Shown here piece by piece: positions 40,101-58,100 of a stretch of DNA of 64,000 bases; position 1 is the first letter of the stretch; each line of letters opens with the position of its first letter. The translations under genes and the position numbers were made by a program. A model generated the notes under the pieces. It searched no databases and was not told the DNA's origin. It saw only the letters and a program-made list of their open reading frames with translations. Source of the stretch: Bugula neritina (Eukaryota; Bryozoa; Gymnolaemata; Cheilostomatida; Bugulidae). The stretch lies in contig OZ037765.1 of assembly GCA_964035545.1 (NCBI GenBank), forward strand, positions 10,410,698 through 10,474,697, read 5' to 3'.

Positions 40101-43100
40101 GATAATATACATTGCAAATTTTCGACATATAGCAATATACTCATATATGTAAAAGTCAAACTATAATGATTTCTTTCAGTAATTTAATAGCCAGTTGAAA
40201 ATTTATTAAGCTAGTGTTTAAATTTAAAATACTATTTATTATCAGTTACAGTCACCCTCATCTTGGCTTTGAGCGATTAAGGGTAATATAAAATGCTAAA
40301 ATTTGAATTTAGCAGTAAGCTTCTCCTATTTTATTTTATTGATAGTATTTATCGAAATCATTTATTTTAGCTAAAATCAATTTTCTTTATCCTAGTTGTA
40401 TATTGTATGTGTTTGAATACTATTTTTAAATATTACATACCGTCACAGTATTATACACTATAGTGGGTCAGCTGATGCAGATGGCTATGTTGTCATAACA
40501 CAATGGAGACATTTTAAACAGATTTCATGGGTGTTCAAACTGAAAAGTGCTCTTATATAAATTTACTTATAATTTCATTTTACAAACATGCCATTATTTT
40601 TTATATTTTAGTATTAATGGTTTAAAAGTTATCACTAGGTGTTATAAAGCTGTGTCATCGCTTACATTATTTTACGTTGAATAAATATTAAATATGCCTT
40701 CTTCCTTTTAGTTATATTTGCATATATGTGAACACTTTAGCTTATTTAATAAATATGTTGCACTCAATACTTAGCAGTGAACTTGATTCTTAGACTGTGA
40801 CATTGTAGAGTAGGGATTTCTGACTAGTTTTGACAATTCCAGCAAAAGAGGTTTTTTTTCATTTTTGCATATTGTTGAGGTGTCACTGTATATAAGCAAT
40901 GAAAGTTATTGCTGTCTTGCTGCCATTCTTAGTAGTTGTATAACTGGTAAAATAAAATATAGCTGCATATTGTCTAACAATGATTATAATAGCAAGTGTA
41001 ATTTAACACCAAATAGGGAAGTCCCATTTGCAAATTGGTTAAAATGAAGAGCAGTACACAAAAGATTGCAAACCCTTTCTGCAAACATATTCATGAACAT
41101 TTTTTATTTTCTTTTACTTTATTACACCTGATACAGATATATTTATCATCATTTTTCAAACTCTATTCTTTGGTGTTGTGTAGTCCTATACAGAAAAGTG
41201 ATATAACTATTTTTGCTAAAATTAAGAAAAATGCTAATTTTTGATACTGCTTAGATTTTTAAAGTAAATGTAAAAACTATCTTTAAGTAAAAACTATACA
41301 GTAAATAATGACCTAAGGCCAAAATTCATTACGTGTTCAAAACAAAATTTCACTGAAAGGTTTTGGTGTTGTAACTTGCAAACATAGGTTAATCAGCAAA
41401 ATTCCTATTATGAATTTCAGTAACTTTTTATGTTGTACTCTAATAACTGTGCTAGCTTTTTTCCTTGTGAGATAACAATTAGTTTTAGAAAAATAAATTT
41501 TGTTTTTAAAATAAGCAGCATAATGTAAATAGTGCTCAATATCCTCATGATTCATGATGTGTGCAAAGTATCATTTATTTTTTTTTATATTCATAACTTG
41601 CATTCAGACTAGAATAAATTGTAGTTATTTTGGTCCTGCCAAAACACTAATGCCTCTCCATTGTTTCACCAAACCTCTCAATCCTGTGCACTTAATTTTG
41701 GCAAAAGTTACGTCAGCTGTTTCAGGATTCATCCTAAAAAAACATTGAAATTTAATAAAATCATGGTAGTATGTGAAGGAAGCGTCATTTAAATGTCATT
41801 TTAATATACCACTTGATCCAACATTGTTCTTAACCATTTGAATGTATGAAGTATATTTTTCAATTTCCTCTTGCAAAATTCCAACTTTCTTGCAACACAA
41901 TTTCTATTTTCGATATATGTGTTGGTATTTTTGTGAACTGCTAAACCAAATGAATGGCTTAAAGACTTTATAGCCACATTAATAGAGTTAATGAATTTTC
42001 TTGCAATAATTATGTTTGATTTTACCAAATTCCAAGTATTGTGGTATGAAAAAAAAACAGAGTAAAGCTAAATAAACTTTTGTGAATCAGTATTTTAATT
42101 GAAAAGAGGTATTGGTTGCCACATTAGAACTGAGTTCAGTACTTGGTGAGAGAATCAAAACATTCACTAACATGTACTCTAAGGCTGACTGCCTGTAGCT
42201 AGCAAGTTTTTATTGTGTCTGATTGTTCAGGGGTTCTTGTACCTTCTAATGAAGTGTTAGTAATTAGAAAAGGATGCGTGGTGTAGTTAGTGTGTTTTGT
42301 AACACTTTTATTGTGTGTTTTGGCAATGAACATTGGTTAGTTATACTGATATGATTAAGATGATGAGTCAACTGCTGCTGAGGTCAAACTCTTGTGCTGT
42401 CTGTGTAGTGAATGTGACAGAATTACTCATGCTGCTGCTTAAAACAACACTATCCACACGCTAGACAAACATATTTATATATACATGTAAATAAAAACCT
42501 GCAAATTTATATTTAGCTAATACTTTTATATAACATAAGTGAATCAATAATGTTGTGACTGGCAAGAAAAGGTGGTGGAGTTTTGTGATGATTTGTATAA
42601 TTCGAAGTGTGAAAATTGCGGCAGTTATTCCTGGCCTTCATGTTGTTTGAAAGGTCAGAGTGCAGTTGCAACATTACAATTATTTATACCCACATAACCA
42701 GACCGTGTAAATTAGCCAGTTTTGCCTTCTTCTTTATTTGCTACCATAATTTTGTTAGATATTATGTCTTATACAATTTTAAGTCTAGACTGGGATATAG
42801 ATCCAGCCCTAGTTCAATAGATGGGCTCCAATATTCTGGAGACAATTTGACTGTTGAATAAAAAATCTTAATGGCGCATCTATTAGATCTCATAGCCTTA
42901 TTTCGTTCCCTTTAATTGGAAACTATATTTCAAATAGCTACCATAAATCAGTACTTTCAGTCCAATTTCTGGTGTAGTTTCCAGTGTTTTCAGTCCAATT
43001 CTAGGTAACATGATATTTATGCAATACTTACAATTAAAGTAGTTTATGGGACTTCAATAAATGTTGCAACAGTAAGAACTAGAACATTCCGAGTGGAAAC

Positions 43101-46048
43101 TGCCGAGTTCCGTCTAGAGGTTGTTTGCACAGTCAACTCACCCAGGTAATGTGACAATAATTGGCTGACTAGGGCTGAGAAGTTTTGCTGCTATTTTGGT
43201 CAAGAACAATGGTATGCTGCCAGCTTTGGTAGAACATCCGCTGATGCTTCATGTCAGATAAAAAAGTGAACTCATTAGTGCAACAAGATCTTATCTCAAT
43301 TAACTTCATAGAGGGATGTGTGAAGGAAATTAACACATTGCCCAGTGTTTTGGCAATTACAAATAGAGTAGTTACAGGCTATAAAAACCTCTGGTTATTA
43401 AAAATCATTATTGGTTTATTTGTATTAGGTCATTGTTTAAACATAAGAAGGTGTAAACTTGATGCTAAACCAAAATCTTCTTACAAAAACACACCTATAG
43501 CGGAATTGTAAATAGCTAGGGTTACGTTTTATCATGTTGGTGTAAATTAATATCAATTATTGTTCAATTTGCAATTATTATTTTATGAGTCATACCTCCA
43601 AGCTTCATGGTTTTTGAATAGAGTGACAAACCTAGTTGGTAAATAAGAAAACCAGTAAATGAACTGTCTATTATAATTATGCTGTGAGGTTTGCAAATAT
43701 CTATTTTATTTAAATTGAGAGATATTTTATACATTATAATTGCCAGAATATAAATATTAGATCTGCTCCTTTTCTTTGTTTGCTGGAGCTTCCAAGAAGA
43801 GCCAACTTTACCATATGTGATGAATTATTAGCAGTTCCGGAATGCTAGCCAGTGATAATTTATATGAAAACAACAAATCAATCAATAATAATTATTAATT
43901 ATTACATAGCAATAATATTACCTATTAATGTCAATATAGTCATAAGATATCATTTAATCATGTACGCATAAATAAAAATAGTGTTTTTAATTAATTTATT
44001 ATAGTTATTTATGGTTGGTACAAAGGGAATAAAATAAAATTCACCAAAGTTGATCAAAAAAGCTGCACTTCCACCTGCTGGAGTCTTGCAATAAACAATA
44101 TTTTAGATAATTTATATGTCTAATTTTTGGATATACTTTCTCACACTTTTCGAAGTGATATCATCGACGATAAACTTTAATTTACAAGTTCCTCCACCCA
44201 TTTGCACGGATGGCAACGAGCTGGTTGTATGGACTACTAATATGTTTTTCCACGTCATTGTTGCACAGATTATTAATTCACGGTTCTGTGATCAAGGGGT
44301 AGTGTCGAGTCAGTAGTCATGGTTTATGATGCCAGTAAAGCAGGCATATCCAATATAACAGCTAATAATCCTTGGGCAGATTCTGCTTAAAATAATACTA
44401 ATGTACATTGATGGACATAGAGGCATAGGCCTTGTATGAGCAACATTAATTTTATACACTGTGTTTGTATAATATCTGTATTGCTTCTCATTCTATCACC
44501 TGAAAAGTAACAATAATTATTATATTTATTCACAATACGGAGAAAGACCAACTTACAATGCAGTGTCTTGCTGGTTTTATTTATATTCATCTTAATATGC
44601 ATGTGCACACATGTGCATGTAGTGATGAGTATCTAAGCAGCTTTCTATGTAACTGGCAATGAACTTTTACCTTATCTCATACTGTATAGAATATAAAAAC
44701 ACTTTTTTATTTCAATTGTAATGTGCTTGTCTTTTCAGCTTGGTAATTAGTATGTATATTTATAAAACTACTTTAAAGTGCATTAAATTCTAGTAGGCCT
44801 ATCTATTTTAATTTAATTCTTGTAATTATAATATAGGTACTATTTAGTGTATATTAGTTATATATCCATATATATCCTGCCACCCGTTCAGGACATGGCA
44901 GGAAAAGGTGAGAACAAAGTTATATATCCATTGCCCTACCTTGCATATATTGTGAAGATTTAGAAATTAGCCACCTTGGGAGTCTCAACAATTTAAGAAC
45001 CCTTACTGCTGACGAAAATTATTGTTCAATTTACCACCATTATGTGCATATAATTTCTCCAGTATTTTACTAATCACCATAAATTGCTAGGAAAATATGC
45101 ATTTTATATAAGCTTCTTAATAGATGACCCAATCGACACAATATAATTAATGTAGATAAGATTGTGGATTTTATATTGATGTATTAAACAAACCACTTTC
45201 TCAATCTCCTTCCCCATGTGCTTGTATGCAAACTTAAGATGGGATGTTAAATCATTAGCAAAGACATTTATAATACCCTTACACTAAGGAGTGGGAAGTC
45301 AAAGTGTCTAATTATGCTGTTAGGATTTTATACATGATGATAATTACAACTCTGGAACGTTGATAGAAATCAGACTGAAATATTTAAATACTAGAGTTAC
45401 TCTTTGGTTTCTACAAAGGAATACTTGCACCAGATCAGCTAATTAATTTATTTACTTTTTGTGCAATACCTTAGATTTACAAGAAATTTTAGTTTTGTTG
45501 ATCCACCCTTTAAAGCTGTACATGGCGTGTGGATTATGCAAAGTTGAACATTTACTCACAAGTAATTAAGTGTCACCTCAACAGTTTTGTACTAACAATA
45601 ACCTGGAAGACTTGAGAACTGACTGGTAAAGAAAAAATACCTCAGACAAGTTGCATACTGTCATTGAAAGCTAGGAAATTCTGACATTTTATGTTCCGAA
45701 AAGTAGTTATGTGTTAATGTTTATTTGCACTCAGTGATATGTAAGCCTTTTAGCAATAACCGCCATGATACATCTTCATGGATAACTGAGCTACAAAGAG
45801 CTTCACCATATATTTACCACCATTAGAGACCCTATCAGTCAACCTATACCACTTTTTAGAAGTAAATTTTAACATAAATTATTGAATATAATGTGCTTTT
45901 GTATTTTTTGTTTTTACTGTTACTACTATCATCTCATTCACTAACTGACAATACTTGTTCTTGCTTGTAGGTTATCCGGTTAACATGTGACAAGGCTGGT
46001 GGTTCACAAGCTACTCTCAGATTGAATAATGGTATTCCAACAGTTTAA
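28107..46048 (+). CDS. Synaptotagmin-like tandem C2-domain protein, predicted N-myristoylated
   Basis: Nine exons: 28107-28277, microexon 28861-28880, 29276-29498, 29810-30067, 30335-30508, 32050-32126, 38755-38881, 39641-39769 and 45971-46048. They give 418 residues in one frame. MGNWNST at the start fits the N-myristoylation rule (Gly2, Ser6), and no transmembrane segment is present. C2A (about 98-215) starts GEMQVSLKYDF and includes NPVFNEKFSF and VVDHD. C2B (about 231-350) starts GELDVELNYSL and includes NPSWSETF and LLGHVVIDL. Calcium ligands are incomplete: C2A has Asn126 and Glu134 in loop 1 but keeps Asp186 and Asp188, and C2B keeps little more than Asp316. Residues 351-418 (RWFQTTQAQEF, SFFNYPNILFQ) form a tail I do not recognise. 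Synaptotagmin-type C2 pairs bind membranes in vesicle traffic. That role, probably weakly or not calcium-dependent, is inferred. The exact subfamily is unknown. Confidence 0.8.
28861..28880 (+). other. 20-nt microexon of the tandem C2 gene
   Basis: The flanking exons end in phase 0 and begin in phase 2, so they cannot be joined directly. CTTATAG precedes and GTATGT follows this 20-base stretch. Including it gives LWWDNQ plus a Gly codon completed by the next exon and restores the frame into APELLLLK. It is the only such segment I found in the intron. Confidence 0.6.
32183..32305. repeat. Interleaved inverted repeats
   Basis: CATACGGATGGATTC at 32183-32197 is exactly reverse-complemented at 32268-32282. 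A second pair, around ATATTTGGAA near 32207 and its complement near 32291, is interleaved with it (order A, B, A', B') and not nested. It lies in the long intron of the C2 gene just after the 32126 donor. Confidence 0.6.
33272..33415 (+). pseudogene. Orphan protein-like open frame in an intron
   Basis: A 47-residue frame, including KQPVIKLPTSLAKLVPHVTE and ending VSKIYEQKSF before TGA, has a more balanced amino-acid make-up than surrounding intronic frames. It starts after a stop codon with no ATG and no clear acceptor. It may be the end of an old coding or transposon fragment. I do not recognise it and it may be chance. Confidence 0.2.
35017..35063. repeat. Loopless foldback around an 18-bp perfect palindrome
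   Basis: AGTGTCAAATTTGACACT at 35032-35049 is a perfect palindrome. Similarity continues outward as imperfect arms of about 24 bases to 35017 and 35063. It sits in the 6.6-kb intron of the C2 gene and could be the fused ends of a deleted inverted-repeat element. Confidence 0.6.
38050..38407 (-). CDS. Unrecognised minus-strand terminal exon inside the C2-gene intron
   Basis: An open frame of about 118 residues reads on the minus strand from a GGTTCAACAG acceptor at 38408 to a TGA at 38052-38050. It includes FFSELNVLPVDGYVLIIAVE, LPSTRFCERAISDML, KYQPPPFLILQLAQCVDNN and a lysine-rich end EPPTYKKYLVYKI. The composition is that of a folded protein (Pro, Cys, Trp/Tyr, charged residues), unlike the Ile/Lys/Asn-rich frames around it. 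There is no ATG at the left end, so it should be the last exon of a longer gene. With this acceptor it begins after a phase-2 junction. It may belong to the gene at 46647-47233. A decayed gene fragment is the alternative. Function unknown. Confidence 0.4.
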
Positions 46049-46646
46049 AGGCTCTAAATTATGCTAATTATTACTAATTAATCCTCAGCATAAGCTGCAC
46101 AGGTGACTTTCTTAATATACAAGAAAGCAACTTTTATTCAATATGTGGTAACTGTGGAGAACAATCTAACCATAAGTAAAATTAAATCTGATACTTAAAT
46201 CACCTGTTTTATAAAAAAATAGTTATTTACTTATAAAATTGCAAATTACCATTTTTCTATTATACTATATTGATGAAGGAAGCTGCTCTAGTTCACAGGT
46301 TTGCAATTTTATTTCGTAGAATGTTAAGTTCTTTTTTCAACTCTTGTAAATTTGACTCCTGCTTTATTTTTGTTATGCTTTTTGTAATGAAATGTCTAGA
46401 AGTTTTCATGTAATTGAAAGCTGAATTTTGGTATTTGAGTGTACCATTTCTCAATTCAAACCTCTACTTACTGCCTTCGTAATAATAAATTTCAAAACAT
46501 GACCAAACATTCTTGTCTAGAATTACAGCTTATATGTGACTGAATTTTTTATCAGAATCCAGACAAGAGAACTGACAGTTTTTCACTGGTGCAGCCTGAT
46601 CTTATCACTCTTATTTCTCACTGACATATGATATTGCGCAGCTCAC

Positions 46647-47233
46647 TTTTCGTATCATCCTTTTCAGAAATAAATCCAACAGGTTAAAGCCGCTCTTTTT
46701 TAGAATTTGTTTAATTTTATTTGCCTAGACTAATTTTATGCAGTTGCATGATCTATCATCAAATGTAAAAAGCGAATGCGACAGTTAATTTTAAAACAAA
46801 AGAAGCTAGCACGCTTATGATTGTAATCTTGTTTATTGTGAATGAAAGCTCGGATATTAATTGACTGATTGATTGTTTGTCTACCTTGTTAATATATGCT
46901 ACTGAAGGCAGCTGGAATCCTATTGTTTCATATTTAAGCACAATTCTCACAACTCTGCCGTTACGGATGCCCACTGGAGCTTTTTTTGAGATTTCAGACA
47001 GCATGGCATCTGAAAAAATTTCCACACCTCACAATAGGTCATTGTAAAATGTTTTCTAGTCTTGGGTTATCATTGATCAACTTATAGTCAAGACTTAAAT
47101 TAGTGTATTATAGGAACAAGTAGGGAGCATACATTATGATGGAAAGTCCGCTGTATGACATTCTAAGTGTTTTACACCATTCTCAAAAGTCAGTGAATTA
47201 ATTTTGTCACGCTGTCTGCGGTTTGGCGACAAT
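46647..47233 (-). CDS. Partial unrecognised gene antisense and convergent to the C2 gene
   Basis: Three minus-strand exons fit in phase: 47233-47178 (SPNRRQRDKINSLTFEN), 47009-46885 (a split Asp codon, then AMLSEISKKAPVGIRNGRVV, then IVLKYETIGFQLPSVAYINK) and 46724-46647 (ANKIKQILKKSGFNLLDLFL, then KRMIRK). Acceptors are CCTTGCAG, TTTTTCAG and AGTCTAG, and donors GTGTAA, GTAGAC and GTGAGC. The first junction needs phase 1 and both sides supply it, which argues against chance. Upstream exons are missing. A stretch at 48187-48247 with a good acceptor is a weak candidate. Downstream, a 26-base candidate at 45577-45602 and the exon at 38050-38407 would also fit by phase. If so, the gene overlaps the C2 gene on the opposite strand. 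I do not recognise the protein. Confidence 0.5.
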
Positions 47234-49091
47234 CTGCAAGGCTTTAAGCAAACTAATATAGCTTTTATGTTAGTTTTGACTTCTCATAATTGCTAAGCAA
47301 ATGATGCATTACTCACATAAATTTAAATTAGATAAATCCTTAGGTAGTAGATATGTGCAGATCTCTAAGTCAAACCCCGCTTCCCATCCTATAATTTTAT
47401 AACTTTTCTTCTCACCATTTAGGATGACACTTTGAATGACATCTTTACTTTACAAGCTTAAATCTGTTTTGTCAAATATGTAAATTTATCATGTTTTAGT
47501 GTTACAATTTTATTAAAAAAAGATGACAAAAGTTACTCAAATTTGCTTTATTAAACAGTATTTAAGCTGCATAGTTGTTTTTGTATGATTAGCTTTACTA
47601 CCTTAAAACAATCATGTAGATGTTTAACACAAATTAATATATATCATATGCCATTGCACATCTTTTGTTTTATATTTTCAGCTAATTTAAATTTTGGTAT
47701 AATAACATATAATACATGTTATCTGTGTAGTTATTTTGTTGCATCACATGGTAAAGGTTTTCCACGAAACCTGAGAGTAAAGAATTATTCTTGAATTTCC
47801 AATATTTTAGATTGCAGCTTTGTGATCTTGCATAACAACCAGAAGCCATAACTTTTAATTTGATAATGCGATACTTCTGTAGCTCTGTGTCATTCCTAAA
47901 CTAGGATCAGTATACTAATATAACTGCATACCGAGCATTACTTTTTTTCAAATTCCAATCATAACTGTAGAATGAGCAAGTATTACATCTCTCAGACTAG
48001 GTAGTTATTTCTGCGTCATACCCATTGGCTCAGTGTATAGACAGACACTCATGTTTTAAGATCGGATTATTAAATTATAATTATTACTCAACAATCTTCT
48101 ACAATTTTGATGATTTCAGTTAAATATTGTTGCTATAAGGTCTAGTGGCTATATAGACTTAGTTCTTAATGCATTTTTACAAATCGTACTCATGGAGTGC
48201 TGCAGTTTCTTATCCCTATAGGTGCGGAAACTTGCTAAATGCATTAGAATATTGTGTATATCTAAAATAATTTATTTAGATGATCAACTAAGTAAGCATA
48301 AAAAGATGTAATAGATAACTAAACAAATTTCAAAAACAAAATAATTATTATAAACTTTAAATAACTATTTACAGAAAGATCACTACATCATGAGTATGAA
48401 ATCGTAAGGATTATGAAAAGTATCAATATTAAAAAGAAATTCGTTTTAGCAACTCTTTATCCCGATTGTCTCGAGCATCAGCAGCTGATGATGGAAGAGA
48501 TATAGCATGATAATCATTTTTAATAATTGCTTAAATATTAAAATAGAAATCAGAACTGCAATTGAAATTAGTATGTACTACTCTGAGCACAACTAAATTG
48601 CACCAAAGTCAATTACTGTTAAAAATTATCCAACAAGTCAAAAGTACATTAAATAGAGAAATGAATTTTACAAAACTACAATTATTCTGCTAACTCCACT
48701 AATATGCAAGCTATTTGGCTATATAATTTTAGCAATGAGTAAATTAAAACACACAAAGAATACAACCATATATATTAAATGAACTTATCTTTAAATTATA
48801 CAACTCTAACCTTATCAAACTTGCCATTGAACTGCTTAGAACATCGGTCATAAATTACTCATACAAAATAAACTATTTGAGTATCATAGAACTATACCTT
48901 CTGCATTTTATATACAATATCACATGGTTGTTTGTCATATCTACATAATATCAATAATTTACAAAACTGCCTAATATCATAGATGAAGGTCTAATTTCTG
49001 GTTATTACCTATAGCAAATAGTATCAATTTGCTCAAGAGGTCATTTGTAATTCAAATCTATTAGAATACAGTAAGAAGTATTTCAAGGGTT
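47234..49091. other. Region between the unknown gene and the GATA gene
   Basis: AT-rich DNA that should include the GATA 3'UTR. Two short minus-strand segments have good acceptors and coding-like frames: 48187-48247 (SFRTYRDKKLQHSMSTI) and about 48440-48490 (ADARDNRDKELLKRISF, then stop). Neither could be joined to a neighbour with matching phase, so they are noted and not called as genes. Confidence 0.35.
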
Positions 49092-55195
<6,104 letters not shown>

Positions 55196-58100
55196 AACTT
55201 TTATGCTACAAAATAAAAATGTCTCTCTGAAATGAAAAGATTTTATCACAACTATTAGGAGCTAAAATACAGTTAGGAAAAACTTAGTTATTAACAATTT
55301 ATTAGTAATCGTTTTAAAATACTTATAAAGTAAAAACATTTTGCATTATTATGACATGTTTTTTAATGAAAAATATTCGATATTCATTAGGCATGACATG
55401 AGCTTTTAACTACCTCACAACCAAAATTGAGCAGTTGAAAATAACAGGCTTTGTTCAGGCTAAAATCATCTGTCCTCGAAAGCAGATGATTCAAGCCATC
55501 TCAGCAGTGAGACAGTTCTAATCACTAATTGTATATGACAATAATTACATTAATATTACCCATAGACTGTGTAGTAGTCAGTCAGTTAAATGAGCAATTG
55601 TTAGCAAAAGCCACCATCCTATGTTAGGAGATTTCACACTATGCCCACCCTTACAACTCTGACCCTTTTGAAAGCATGTAAAATAGCTCAATTATCCAAA
55701 CTATAATTATGTATCTCTGTTGAAGTTTATTCAAATTTGAAAAGAAATAAACACACTATTTAGACATATCAATGATAAAATCTCATTTTGAAATTCGGTA
55801 CCTATTCAGCTGTACTTGGCATGCCATAAGAATATCATTGTAATCTGATAAGCTGATAAGCATCAAATAAGTGAAGTTTTTTATTCTTATTCAAGTTATC
55901 TTTGAAAATCTCCGAGATAATTTTTCATTATCAACCTGACCCATAGTATGGCAAAGAATGTTAGTATTATTATAATACAATGCAGCAATATTAATGATGT
56001 TATAAACACACTTCAGTTGTCATGTCAAGTCAGTCTAGTAAGCCATAATTAATAACAACCACACATTGGCTTTCTATTGCATCACCTTTAATTTAAAACC
56101 ACAATAACTTAGTATTTCGACATAAAATCTCAAAAGTGGCAGTGTACAATAATTGATTTCTTTTTCACATCCAACAGAAAGAAGCTTAGATGCAACTAAA
56201 TATTTTGTTTCTAGATAATTCTATACTTACTTTTCTGTTTGTTTGAAATTTTTATAAGCATCTAATAATCCTTAGAACAGCACAAATATAAGTTATTAGT
56301 TTAGTAATAAACACTCTGGTAGAGTTTGTTCAAAGAGTTGTGTTTGACTAATGATTAGTTGGTACTCTGATCAAAACATTTATGGAGAATTGCTTCATTT
56401 GTACCTGCACTGTGTAGCCTTTATCTTACCTTTCTATTTGCACTGATCACTCTTCTAACTAGCCAATCCAATTTAATGGGTGGAGCTAAGCGTATACAGG
56501 ACGCCACACTCCAAAACCACAATGCAGGTGAGGTGTAAAATAGCAGAACCACCAACAGGCAATTTTAATTTAAAGTGTATAGGAATCTAGTACATTATGT
56601 GCCATAAAACTGGAATATTTTCCTAACTTTTCAGGATATTTCTCGAAATGATACAACTTTGAACTGCTATTAATTTGTTGAGCTGTGCAAAAGGGTACAG
56701 TATAATTACACTTGAGAGAATTATATGACTGAGGCCACAAAGATTTCAATTTCTAATTTCTCATGTTCAATCTCAATAAAACAATAGAATATGAGCTGAT
56801 GGTCTCCGATAATAGACAGAAAGTATTGTATCTATTTAATGAATATTTTGCGGTGAAGGATAAAAACACACCGCTAACCTCAGATTATAAAAGTGATTTA
56901 TCTCCACAGGCAGATATATATTAAGGGTAGGTGTCTCACTAATTATTCATTATTTATGAGTTAACATTATGCTATCACTATAATTCTGTGAAAATAATAT
57001 ATTAACAAGCAGAATGTAGGATCTTGCATTTATTTATTAGATACACCCAGATTTGAAACATTTTTACTAATGTTACACACCATTATTCAGTGTGAGCTGG
57101 CCAGATTAAGAAGATCAAAAGGATTCATAAAGCAAAAAATTATAAATCATATGAAATTAATTAAATATTAATTATGATTGCTCTCACTGGCATAAACAAA
57201 ACTGAACATCCGACAGGCTGTGTTGATCCTACATGTAAAGCACTTGCTTCACTATAGTTACTGAGTAATATGCTATCATGGTTGAAATTATGTGACCTGA
57301 ATAGCTATCAAGTCAAGTTCCAATTTGAGACAGGTATTTTTAAAGCTGATCTTGTAATAATCTTACATGATTTCTCAAGAGTTTATGTAAAATATTATTT
57401 CAATTTTTTTATTACATGGTTTAGGGGTATGTCAATTTTTCAACAAGTTGAAATCTAGCTTATGGTGTAGCAGCCATAAAAATATTTATATGCTATTATA
57501 GTTTATGGTTATTAGATGCTTAGTATAAATACTTCAAAAACTATATTTTATCTAAGCTGTAATTGCTCAAAGCCTAGAGTTGGGTAGCTGAACATAATGG
57601 CTGTCGTAACTGTTGGTGGAGAATAGTTAGATAGTCCCACATATTTAGCAACACAATAATTATAAAGAAATACAGCGACCACTGCTAGGTCCATGGAGTA
57701 ACTCAGGTGTGAAGTCAGCAGAGCTTTACGCTGCCTCTGCCCCGCTAACAACCATTCTACCAATCTGTGACAACTCCAATTTCACAGTCTGTAATACTAA
57801 CAGATATACGGAGGCTGACTTTGCTTTGCTGACAATTAACTTACTGCGTAGTTTAAAGTGACTATACCTGTGCTTGCTTTTTGAGCATGGCTTGTGGAAA
57901 TGTGGAGACTGTTTTTAAAGAGGCAACTTATTAGACCACTTTTCAGACTCAGGTGCTCATTAGTGAGTATGGTGACAGGTATAATATATGCATATGTGTA
58001 CTCTTTTCAAAAGATCACACAAACTAAGTTTGCCGTGTGCATCGACTCAAATTCTTGAATCATAACTTAGTGTACAACATTCAGCAGTGTTGACTACATT

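Noticed and set aside
41554-42028. Pair of opposing frames in the last C2-gene intron
   Set aside because: Lys/Asn/Ile-rich with no matched splice sites, consistent with AT-rich background.
43040-43330. More GC-rich patch open in frames on both strands (RTRTFRVETAEFRLEVV on plus, QQNFSALVSQLLSHY on minus)
   Set aside because: Neither reading fits the phase of the C2 gene or the antisense gene, and I recognise no family. It is probably an old repeat.
57548-57763. Minus-strand frame (GQRQRKALLTSHLS...)
   Set aside because: No splice borders, no recognisable motif, and isolated in a non-coding interval.
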